Source: Persicaria tinctoria (taxonomy: Eukaryota; Streptophyta; Magnoliopsida; Caryophyllales; Polygonaceae). Taken from it: a stretch of DNA of 64,000 nt. Positions within the stretch are counted from its first letter, which is position 1. Each line of letters opens with the position of its first letter. Below are positions 11,046 through 21,800 of the stretch, in pieces. The stretch is taken from assembly GCA_037127255.1 (NCBI GenBank), contig JBANSL010000002.1, positions 3,888,001 through 3,952,000 of the forward strand. The letters are read 5' to 3'. A program made the translations under genes and the position numbers. A model generated the notes under the pieces. It made no database searches. It was not told where the DNA came from and saw only the letters and a list, made by a program, of their open reading frames with translations.

Positions 11046-14000
11046 TCATAACTCTACTTGAAGCTGACCATTACCGATCTCCAGATCCCAACCGCTGCAC
11101 GTGAGAAGGTATTGAATAAGAGTAAGCAGTGAAACAAAATTACTAGGAAGAAAAGTTTGGGCTAAATGGAAATGATAAGCCACCTCTGTGAAGCTTCTAG
11201 TTTCAATTCTACAAGACGACCTTCTATATTAGCACAAGCTTCTTGAATTTCCATGTTTTTCAGACACAGCTCTCTCCACTGAGTGGATAATGCGTGTAAC
11301 TCGTAAGCTGTATTTTGCTGGTGAACCAAGCAAGAGATAGTGTGTCAGTGCGACTGTATATCTGTAGCTATTTAACAATATATGGAAGCACAAGGGGATG
11401 AAGATGGAGGTATGGCTGGAGGGTAAGAGGAGCAAGTTTATGGCAAAGCTCACCTGATGGTACTTCCTCTCACGATTCACTGTTTCTATTTTTTCATTCT
11501 GCGTCCGGGCCAATGTCTGCAACCTGATCATAGGGAAGGCAACACCAAGTACAATGAGCACGACAAACTGAAGGGATCAATGCCAGTAATATGCGGCCAT
11601 TGGCCAACGTATTGCGAATTATACATGTAAGTACAGTTTGGCCCATTTGACTTTCTTAAACCAAGCAACTCACAGTTTGCGTTGACCATGACAACTGAAC
11701 TATGGCCTTTTTTTTTATCATTCATATAATAATATCAAAATGAAATTATTTAAGGAACTTTGTTCCACCAGAGAAAGAGGAGTGTTCATTCAGACAAATA
11801 TTGTTAAAAGTTTCAATTTTATAAACATTCAGAGAGAGAGAGAGGAAGGGAGACTAGCCTGGTTAAGAAAGCTTCCAATCGTTGATTGACCTGTTTCCAG
11901 GAATCAGGACCATACTTAGTCATCAACTCCAGATTTTCCAACCTGCAAAAATGGTTAAATTTAGTAAGCACTAAGGAAACAGAATAAAAGAAGGAAAAAA
12001 TGATTCATCTTTTCACTCTCTTTCCGAATAAAGTAAGAATCATTTCAAGAGGGGATGAAATGGAGACTGAGTAACATGTATGAAAAGGATGTGTATCCAT
12101 AAAATCTAGATGTCTTTCTTTGCAAATTTTCCGAGTTGGCACTCCAAGGCTTATTTAAATCTCTCTTTTTTAGAATCCCTCAGTCCTAAAATACATGGCC
12201 TTTTAGGTCTTAAACTTTTGTCAAAAATACATGGACTTTTAGGTTTGTAGGGTAATTATTACCCCTAAAAAATTACAATAGTAGGTAAAATGTAAGAGTT
12301 TCCCCCTCTGTAATAATAATGAGATTTAAATATAAATAGGTTTCCTTAAATAATGTGCAAGGGTCTAAAAGACCATGTATTTTAGGACGGAGGGAGTATA
12401 TAACAAGAGTTCACTAAGAAGTATATTCTGATGGCCTCAAAGAACTTTTGGGGGTATTAATAGGAGGGTCACTATATAGCTTTTATGGGGTACACTGCCT
12501 CATCAAATCTAATGTTTATAACATAAAGTAAATTTTCCAAAATATTATATTGTAGGACCAATAATTAATCTTTTCTATAAATAAAATGAGTTTCATTCTT
12601 ATGACTTAAAACCTATTTGTAGTTTTCTTCATGGACATTAAAGTAATTCTATGTTTTCAATTGGAACATACCAAAGTTCAGTGACTTCAGTCAACTTTCA
12701 AAATACCTCACGGGTATTTTACCGACACTTGATGACCCTGGGAAATTTTACATTTACAATATACTTCACTATGAGATAATGAGATACTGAAAAATTCCTA
12801 TTTATGTTGATTCACATAAAATTCCAAGTATTATATTTGGATGCAATTTTTCCCACATCAAAAAACATGTTTCAAGGTACAAAAAAGTGTTTGGGAAAAA
12901 TATTATCCTAAACCGGGCAAATGACATCTAGTTCAATGAAAAATCTGGTCCTTGAACTATAAATAATGCGGGAAAACGGAACTTTTGCAGGTTAAAACTA
13001 CCTCATAACTTGATGTTGTAGCAAGCGTTGGGCCTTACTAAGAGCCTGCTTCCAAGCTGTTTCGTCATTTTGCTTATTCATAGGTGGCGGTTCAAGTACA
13101 TAGCGAGACATATCCAATGTCACTGGAGGCTTTGCAGCTCTGACACGCTCATACTCCCTAGCAAGCATCGGGTGATCCTGAGAATATTTTTAAAGTTGCA
13201 TCATTCCCATCATTCTCTAAGATTATGTTTGGACTGATTAAAAAGTTCCAGTAGCACACAATTTGCACATATATGATATCCCACAATAAATCATGAATGT
13301 ACTATCATCATTGTCAACAAGAAGTTGAAGATGGTGTAATAAAGAGAATTCCACAGAAAAATATACACAGGTGTCGTTTTTCAACTTGTAAGAAGTACAG
13401 AGTGCTGGTGAAGGTAAAAAATCCATATGAGTTCCCTCTCAAAACTGTAAGAGGCAAATGAAATCATCTAGGAGACAAACTCTATTATGATTATTATCAA
13501 TGCCAGAGTACTGAACCTCATAAGTTCAGGATATGAGACAATGCACAGAAGCTTCCAGGTCATTTCAAACCTATTAAGGAGAATGCTTTCACATCAAAAT
13601 ACCATGAGTAGAAAGCCAGGTAGCCACATTGAAGAACACTCGAGAACCAACTCAGCAAGCAGCAACTTAACAGAAAGCAATACCCTCAACTCTCAAGTTT
13701 CAACTACAAACAGCAACTAAGACTGGGATACAACTAGACATGTCTGAATCCTCATAAACCCTTCCTCTTCTCCATTTTCTTCCAAAAGGAACAAAGAAAT
13801 GGTTCTCTGGAGTCTGGACTAGTATTGGTTAAGTTCAATACAATTTTGGAAATAGTCACAGCAGCAACAATCAATTATCAGCCTATTTTGTAGCATTCCA
13901 GATTCCTTAAGAATGAGGATTAGAATGAGAATGAGAACGATCCATCCATTCCCAATTCCATGATTAATAATAGGCTGGAATGAGAATTGATTTGATTGCA

Positions 14001-14573
14001 ACACAAAGCATCCTGTATCACCCATTCTATTGATACTCCTAAAAGCTAACTAAACATAAGATTCAGGAATAGGTTTGAGTCATTACTTTTCCTCATTCCA
14101 AATCGGCTTTAGCCATTCCTGATTCCTAGAAAATATACAACTAGAGCTAACAGTAGCGCTTCAAGGAAATCAAGCGCGGTATTAAAAAAAAAATCGAACT
14201 AAAGCACCTCAACCTCACGATAGACGAAAGCTTCAAGCAATAATAAAGAATTAAGAGATCCTCTGTAGTCCAACCGAGCGAGAAATTAAGGAGAGGTTGG
14301 AAACCCTAGGTTTCGGAGGGAGGGAGAAAGAACCTCGAAATTGAACTTGGGAACGGGAGGGAGATCTTTGAGGAAATCAGACGGCTTCTTGGAACTCCGG
14401 CGCATCTCTTCTTCGACCATGCGGTCGACCTCTTGTTTAATGGCAGGGTGAGCGTAGTCGTCGTCGATGTAGGGCAAGGCGTCGACGACCTCGGCGTTGG
14501 AAGCTACAGCCCATGGACGGTGGGCCTCTGGTGGCGCTTCGAGCATTAGGACATCGCCGTTGCTGGTGGCCAT
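11046..14573 (-). CDS. MOS4: Pre-mRNA-splicing factor SPF27 homolog (MOS4/BCAS2 family)
   Basis: This is a nuclear core subunit of the Prp19/NineTeen (MOS4-associated) complex, which activates the spliceosome and in Arabidopsis is needed for plant innate immunity. Coding exons on the minus strand are 14573-14334, 13177-13002, 11942-11859, 11523-11454, 11317-11184 and 11094-11046. They total 753 nt, or 250 aa, close to the roughly 253 aa of Arabidopsis MOS4. Diagnostic stretches are [59 protein letters not shown] and [19 protein letters not shown]. The last third is predicted to form coiled coil. The start [15 protein letters not shown] matches the family N-terminus. Intron 3 uses a GC donor (CAG then GCTAGT); the others are GT-AG. 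Intron 2 hosts a Stowaway MITE. The 5' leader runs to about 14655. Family identity is certain from sequence; function is taken from the Arabidopsis homolog. Confidence 0.93.
12171..12398. mobile_element. Stowaway-like MITE in intron 2 of the MOS4 homolog
   Basis: Both ends read inward as CTCCGTCCTAAAATACATGG or a close variant (left has CCCTCAGTCC, right ends GGACGGAGGGAGTA), flanked by TA. The length of about 230 bp and the AT-rich core are typical of Tc1/mariner-derived Stowaway elements. Confidence 0.8.
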
Positions 14574-14682
14574 TGTTGAACCCTCGCTCTCGACTCACCT
14601 GTTTCGCTTCGTGAGAAGTTAGCAGAGAAGAGCACGACTGCGCGAGAAAGGCGGTCACCAGCTATTACAAACGAGAGAGATA

Positions 14683-14881
14683 CGGTCTGTTTGGACACCC
14701 GCGGAGAAAATGAATAGATTTGTAAATGTTAAAAAAATAATTGTAAATAGCTTGGTTTGAGTAGTTAGCTATTAAAAATTCAATTTAAAAAACTAATTAA
14801 ATTAGAATTTTATATTTAAATTATGTAAAACTATAAGATATTAAAATTAAAAGTGTTAATTACATTGTCAAACAAAGCCTT
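14683..14881. mobile_element. Small inverted-repeat element upstream of the MOS4 homolog
   Basis: GGTCTGTTTGGAC on the left and GTCAAACAAAGCC on the right are imperfect inverted repeats around about 200 bp of AT-rich DNA. This looks like a MITE close to the promoter. The target duplication is not clear, so the class is unassigned. Confidence 0.35.
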
Positions 14882-14884
14882 ATT

Positions 14885-15809
14885 TTCAATTTCAGTTACG
14901 GGTTTGCCTTAATATAATTGTTTTTAGGCCTAGGGTTTTAAAAGACAATTAAAGGCGATTGTTTTTGTTGATCGACGCATGTCACCTGTCTTTTATCTTC
15001 TCTAGCTCAGGGGCGTGGGGGGTCAAAGTTCCTCTTGCCGATTTTATGCGAAATTCATTGATAATTGGGGTTGCAAACAAGTTGTGAAGGTAGGGTTTGA
15101 AAAGATGGCACACGAAGAAAAGAACATACACGACATTGACAGAGTAAGATGCGGTTCAGGGTAAATCGATGATACGACGTCTCAAAGTCCAAATCAAAAT
15201 ATGATGCACATAAGATTATGACAACTTTGAATGATGTGAAGAAGATGAGAATACTATCTAATGGTCTTGTCATTCGTGCAAGAGTTATGATTAAAGATGT
15301 TGCTCATTCTCATCTTATATGTTTTTGAGCTACCATTTAACAAGGACCCCTGCCATTTCAGGTTACTTTATTGAAAAAATCAACACCAACTCTACAGCTA
15401 GAGCTTCAACCACAGTCCAACTTGATGAGGAACACTACAAGTCAAGCTCCAGTCACTAAAGCATGGACACTACGAGCTACAACCGCATTGATACTATTTA
15501 GTGTGTATTTCCAGTGAGTCCTTCCAGAATGGTTAAACGGCCTACATGCTTCAACATAAGAAGGGTCAGTTATACAATTATATGATTGGATTTTAACAAC
15601 ATTTCATCACATTCAACTAGACATTCCAGTCAATTCCATGCTTTTCTTTAGGGCTACGAATAACAAGAGAAAAGGACAAGGGGGGAAAACCCTTAAAATG
15701 TCTATAGGCGCTAGTACCAGACTACCAGTTGTTGCATTTTACAAAGGAATTTGGACAATTTTGTTGTACATTTGGAAGACTCGGCCTCCGCTGAGATAGT
15801 AGCAGTTTC
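14885..15809. other. Intergenic and 3' flank of the TOPLESS-related gene
   Basis: No coding exon is recognisable. The part from about 15650 to 15809 is probably the 3' untranslated region of the minus-strand TOPLESS-related gene; the rest is plain spacer between two same-strand genes. Confidence 0.5.
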
Positions 15810-18800
15810 TCATCTTTGTTGCATATGGTCAGGATTGTGACTGCTCGTCGCAGATGAAGAGGCCGGCCTTCCGTTCAGTATCCCATTATCGGCAGGTGGC
15901 GAGACCCCCCATTTTCCGTCTGTGGGTTCGATCACTAGAACGGACCCATCTGTCAGTCCAGCCGAAAACTGGTTCGGTTCCTGGGGATGCGCTGCCAAGG
16001 CTACTGGATGCACGGGTTGGCTCCTACAAGAAAGAGCAAAACAGAAGTAAAGAATTCGTTTCCAACATATTTTTGCCAATGATGGAAATGCATAAAAGGG
16101 TCTACACTTAAAAATCTTACGCAGTCAACTGTGCCTGTGGCAGATAGGCTGACGCGGCTATACGGCATCTGAGTTTCAGAGTATCAGCATCGTAAACTCC
16201 TACGCTACCATCACAGAAACTAGCATAAACTAGCTGGCTGTTGCAGGAGTAGGCAGCATAAGATATAGGAGCCGATAGTGCATCTTGAGGAATCCACTGT
16301 TATACAAAGAACCCATGAGGATTTTGCAGGTTTCATGGAATATTTTGAGGGAGAAGCGAAACAAATCCTTACCTGGCGAACACATTCCATCTTTGAAGCA
16401 TCATAGATTGCTAGCTGTGTTTCATGGAATACCAGTAAGTGGGTTTGATCAGCATGGAACTGCACTCTAGTGTCGCCAGTAGCTGCCTTCCCTGGAGGAA
16501 GCTGTATTGTAACAGTCTTCCTTTTCTCCCATGTGTCAATGCTCCAAAAACAAAGCTGCACATTCGTTTTGGGTGCATCAGCATAGAGTTTTTATTAAAG
16601 TCATGTCACATTTTTGTTTCATTTAGTTTCACCCAAATACACTCAGTTAACTTGTCAATGGATTCAGTGTTATCAAGTATAAGGATATTTTTTCCCTTCC
16701 GGAATTCACTGTTACCAGTATGGCAGTATCTCCCAACAATTCCATCTCAATACTTCCGAGTTATTTTCCATATAGCCCAAAGTCTAAGCAGCAATTTTCT
16801 ATTACTGCAGAAACTAAATTGACAGTAATACTTACTTGGGCATCAGCACCAGACGAGACAAGAATATTAAGTTTTGTTGAAAAAGCTAAACCACTTATGC
16901 GCTTCTGGTGGCCCTTCAGCTTGGATTTGACCTTTACATAAGATTGATAAGGCTCAGATACAAATTCTATTGGAAAAGGGTTCAAATCAAAACAGTTCAA
17001 CACTGCTAAAATCTATCACTCACTTCATCAACCCTGACATTGTAAATGTGAATTGTTGAATCCTCCATTCCAATAGCTAAAACATTGTTGTCTTGAGGAT
17101 GAAAGGCCAAGAAGGTAGAGGCAGGTGGTGGCGGCATGAAATTAGTCATTACCTGAATAGACAAGCAATTAAGTGAAACAAGTTGAATGATAATCGATTT
17201 GTTCTCAGTGCTTACCACAATGATTAACATGTAGCATGCTGTAAATGTACCTTGAAGGTCATCATGTTGAATAGAGAAACTTTTCCACCAGCTGCTGACA
17301 TTACATATGAGTCATTCTTCGAAAGAGCTATGCATGGAACAGCTTCTTCAAGATTAACACCTGAGACATCATTAGCCATAAGAAGGCCACTGTGCGGTTG
17401 CCAATGAATGGGAACAACACTGGCAGTGGCCTGTACACACTCTTACTTTAGATCCTCTTATCCATGAGAAAAACTCAACTTACACAAATGAATACAAAAC
17501 CAATGCATAAAGGAAACTAGTACCCTTCTAAGGATTACCTTTCCATTAGGGCATTGTTCATTTCTGGGCCATTTCCATAATTTTTGGACACCACTGCAGC
17601 CAAGTGCCAGAATGCCAGTGCCATTGTTGGTATAAAGGAGTCGAGCAACCTGCATTGGTAAAACATGCAACCCAGTGATAAAAGAACGCCTGATAAACAG
17701 GCCAATTGTAATAGTGAAGGTCAGGTAAGTAACCTTATTGCTAGAATCTGTGCTCTCAGGTAAGGTCACTAGCCTACACTGATGAGGATCCACAATATTA
17801 GTCAGCTGCCAAGGCTTCACTTTAACATCAACTGCATCCTCCAGTGCTCTAGGCTTTTCCATACTTCTAACAACTGGTTCACCTCCAATCTGTGGAGAAG
17901 AAATTATCAATTATAAGATCAGATAACAAACATTTTCCCTGTTTTCCTATCTGAACACAATTAAAACAGCTTCCATCCTTGGTTTTTCAGGCAACAAATA
18001 TAAAGGAAGACACCTAAGCACATTACCTTGATTCCAGGAGCATCAATAGGTGTCCTCAAGGCGTCGAATGTTTGATTCTCTCCTGCTCTCAACATTCTAA
18101 GAACAGCTGTTGTTGCAAGTATTTTGATTCCATTATCTGTGGTAGAAACAGCAAGAAGATTCCCTTCCTTGTTGAATCGCAAGCGTGGAAGAGTCTGAAA
18201 CACAATAGTTGATGTTTAAAACTAAAACATGACAATCAGGCATCAGCTATAAAGAAATTAAGACTCCTAATAAAGCCAAAGAAAATTGTCAACTAACTGG
18301 AAGGCTTCCTTCTGCATCTGTATGTGTAAGAAGGTTGACACTATCCATGTCCCAAAACTTAATTTGGTGATCTTCTGCTACAGCTAAAAAGTGATTCTGT
18401 GCAGTGTCGAACTGCACAACACCAACACCACTAGACTTCCTCCTAAATCCAACATATGTTCTCTTAATTGCGCCTTCACTTTCATTCCACTCGACCAAGA
18501 AGCACTCTCCTTCTTTACTTGTTCCACATGAGAACAATCTGCATCAAAGGAAATTATTGCTTCTGTCATTTAAGAATGTAAAAGGATAAAAAAACGCATC
18601 TGGTTTCAGAAATTCAATTTCATGGTTCAAAGTCTGCTTCAACCTACCTACTTCCATCAGCACTGTACAGCATTGTAGTGCACCACTGTCCAGGGGCATC
18701 ATAATCAACTCTAGATCCCGCATTATCATACAGCCACGCCTTAATTTTCCCATCGATGGCAGTCGAAAAAATAAACTGATGATATAAAAACAAAAAATGG

Positions 18801-21800
18801 AGTCACTAAATCATTTTATCCCTGAATGCCATTGCAGAATTTTTAGCAGTCAAAAGTTGACTCAATACAAGTATCACAGCAATGAATACAATTATTTATG
18901 TCGCAAAAAAAGATATTGTCTCAGTGCTACAATTTCCAATTTCCTCTCTTTTATTTTTCAACACAGTACATTCAGTTACAGAAATAAAAGAATAACATTC
19001 AGACATTTGATATCCAAAATGTTGCCTATGTTAGCGTACCTGAATGTTCTCCTTGTGATGAGGGCATATAGAATATACAGGTGCTTCATGGCCTTCAAAA
19101 GTATATAGCTTTCGACCTGAGAAATCCCACACCTATTCCATTTTTTTTTAATCAAAAATATGAAATTCAGTATACATTGCATTAGACCTGTCAAAACGTG
19201 ACCCGACCCGAGGACCCGACCCGACCCGTAAAACGTGGGTTTTGACGCAAATATTTCAACCCGAAACCCGAAGCAACCCGAACCCGTTCAACCCGCAAAT
19301 TTCTGGGTCGGGTTGGGTCGACCCGTGGGTCACCCGTTGGGTCAAGCTTTAAGATAATAAAAATATAAATAAATTACAATTTAACCTAATATTGAAATTT
19401 ATTACTAATAATAATTAGGATTGAATATTATATTTTGCATCATCAACTTTACTTTATAATTTAACATTACAATTTGTTAAAAATTACATATTACTATTGT
19501 AGCGACATTAATTTTTTTTTTTCAATAATATAACTATTATTAGGATAATATAACAATTTTAGATTTAGGAACTATGTAAATATTCATTAATAATACTCCA
19601 TCTGTTTACTTTTAAATGTTGTTTACTATTCATGTATGGTTTTAAGGATGATAATAATTATATAAAATATCCATTTTTATATTATATATAATGCACCGGA
19701 TCCCATCAGAACTCCGAAGTTAAGCGTGCTTGTGCGAGAGTAGTACTAGGATGGGTGACCTCCTGGGAAGTCCTCGTGTTGCATCCCCTTTGAATCGGAA
19801 ACACTCTCTCGATGTACTCGGGGAAAGAGTGCGTACATCCTGACCCCCCAGACCCTGCTTAATTGCGGGATTTACTGGGTAGTTGTTATATTATATATAA
19901 TTTCATACTTCAAAAACTAAAAAGAATGAAATTATAACAAGTAATAAAATTTTATTGATATTTTACACAATTTTATCATTTTAAAACAACGTGTATAAAT
20001 AGTAAATGACATTTAAAAAATCATGGATGAGTAGCGCTCTTGACCCGTTGGGTCGACCCGAACCCGTTAAATATGGGTCTGGGTTGAGCATTTCACGACC
20101 CGTAACCCGAAATGACCCGACCCAAACCCGAGACGACCCGACCCAAACCCGACCCGCCCGACCTGTTTGACAGGTCTACATTGCATTAAATATTATCATT
20201 ATATTTATACCTGTACAACTTACAAAGGGATTTCCAGCTTCTTACCTTGATCAGTTTGTCATCTCCACACGTTACCAGACAAATTTGTTTATTGGGGTGA
20301 GCAAAAGCCAAGTCATTTACTCCACCAGCATGAGCATCAATCTGCAAATCATGCAAAATGAAAGTGAAATTGAAGCCTCATTGTTATAGACAACTAAACA
20401 GGTAAAGCCACTACTGAAATACCTCTAGCTGCTGATGTAGATCATTGGGACCGGCACAAGTATACAAATGAACTAGATGTTTAGAAAATGCAGCTCCTAC
20501 AACAATGAAACAAACACTTGAATGAGGTTTGTAGCACATGGGAAAAAAATGTATCAAAGCAACCAGAGTGAAACATACCCACATAATTTCCATCTGGACT
20601 CCAAGCAACACGGCTAGTAGATATAGCATCTTTCATAACAGCAGTCTGCAAAGGACTCATATCAGGAGAAAATATTCATAATAATAAGAGATTCTATAAT
20701 TGTCAAAGCTAGAAAATATTTATGTCAATAATATGCTCTGCTCACCTGACATGGCAAACTACAAGACGCCATATCCCATACTTTGAATGGCTTTGAGACC
20801 AATTTCTCACGTGAGCGAATATCCCAAAGTGTAATCTCACCACTTGCCAAACCAACTAAAGAAAAGTGATGGTCACAAACCATTGTTACGGAAAAGCTTT
20901 ATTCCAAACTTCAGAAGGTTTATACCTAAAAGGAGCATGTGATGAGAAGGATGGAAATCCATGCTTGTCACATTAGACCCTTGATGCAAAGTAAATGCTA
21001 CTGCTCTTGGCAGATCATCCAATGACCAGGCGGCCTGTTGACGAGGTGCAGGATAACTCACCTGCAAACCAAAAGTTCAACTATGATTGAATATATTACT
21101 TTCTTTGCAAAAAACGTATAAAGGTGGAACATATTCAACAACAAGATAAACACAACGTTACCTCCTCCACAGATTGTGCAGGGCGCAGTCGTTTCATCAG
21201 TTGTTCATGATCAGGATTAAGAAAATCAACACCGCCGAGAGTTGTGGGAGGGGTTATTGGCCGTTTTGGGATGGAAACTGTCCAGATGAAATGAAATCAC
21301 CTTATATATTAATGAGCATAGATGAAAGATATAATTGAAGAGGCCATATCCAAGGAAGCGCTTGAAGTAACTTCATAAGTTCATTACATATGTAACCCAA
21401 AACTAAGAATTACTAAGAATGCCATAAGAATCATCAGATCAACTTAGGGAACCGTCTAGATTTCAAAATTAATTTATGTCAAAAGACATATTTCTTATTA
21501 GGATTCCTCACATCCTCAAAATCACATTACAAGGGATCCATTTGATCGTTTCCCAATATCCTACAGAAGAATGTATACATGCTTTTCATTGTTATGAAAT
21601 ATATACAAATACATTGTACATACTACATAGGCAGATGTTTTACAAACCTACTTTACCTAACTTCAAGGTAGAGGTCAGCTCCCGAAATATCATAATCCTA
21701 AATTCTAACCCAGCCCTACTTGCCAATTTCTAGGCTGTATGATATCCCAACATTGATAAGCAACATTCATAGGATAATTTTATTTCACAAATAGTTTTTG

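Larger units (their letters stand above)
19183..20178. mobile_element. hAT-type non-autonomous element in TPR intron 12
   Basis: Terminal inverted repeats TAGACCTGTCAAA (left) and TTTGACAGGTCTA (right) are flanked by a perfect 8-bp duplication CATTGCAT (19175-19182 and 20179-20186). The subterminal regions are full of GACCCG repeats (19195-19330 and 20040-20165), as in many plant hAT MITEs. No transposase is present. The apparent length of 996 bp includes a Stowaway-like MITE and a SINE that inserted later. Confidence 0.85.

Noticed and set aside
13819..14110. A MITE built of GAATGAG-type repeats in MOS4 intron 1
   Set aside because: Some repeats of AATGAGAATGAGA and ATTCC occur, but I could not find terminal repeats or a target duplication.
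19693..19788. A functional 5S rRNA gene
   Set aside because: The first roughly 24 nt are missing, a SINE tail is joined directly to the 3' end instead of a T-run terminator and spacer, and target duplications surround it.
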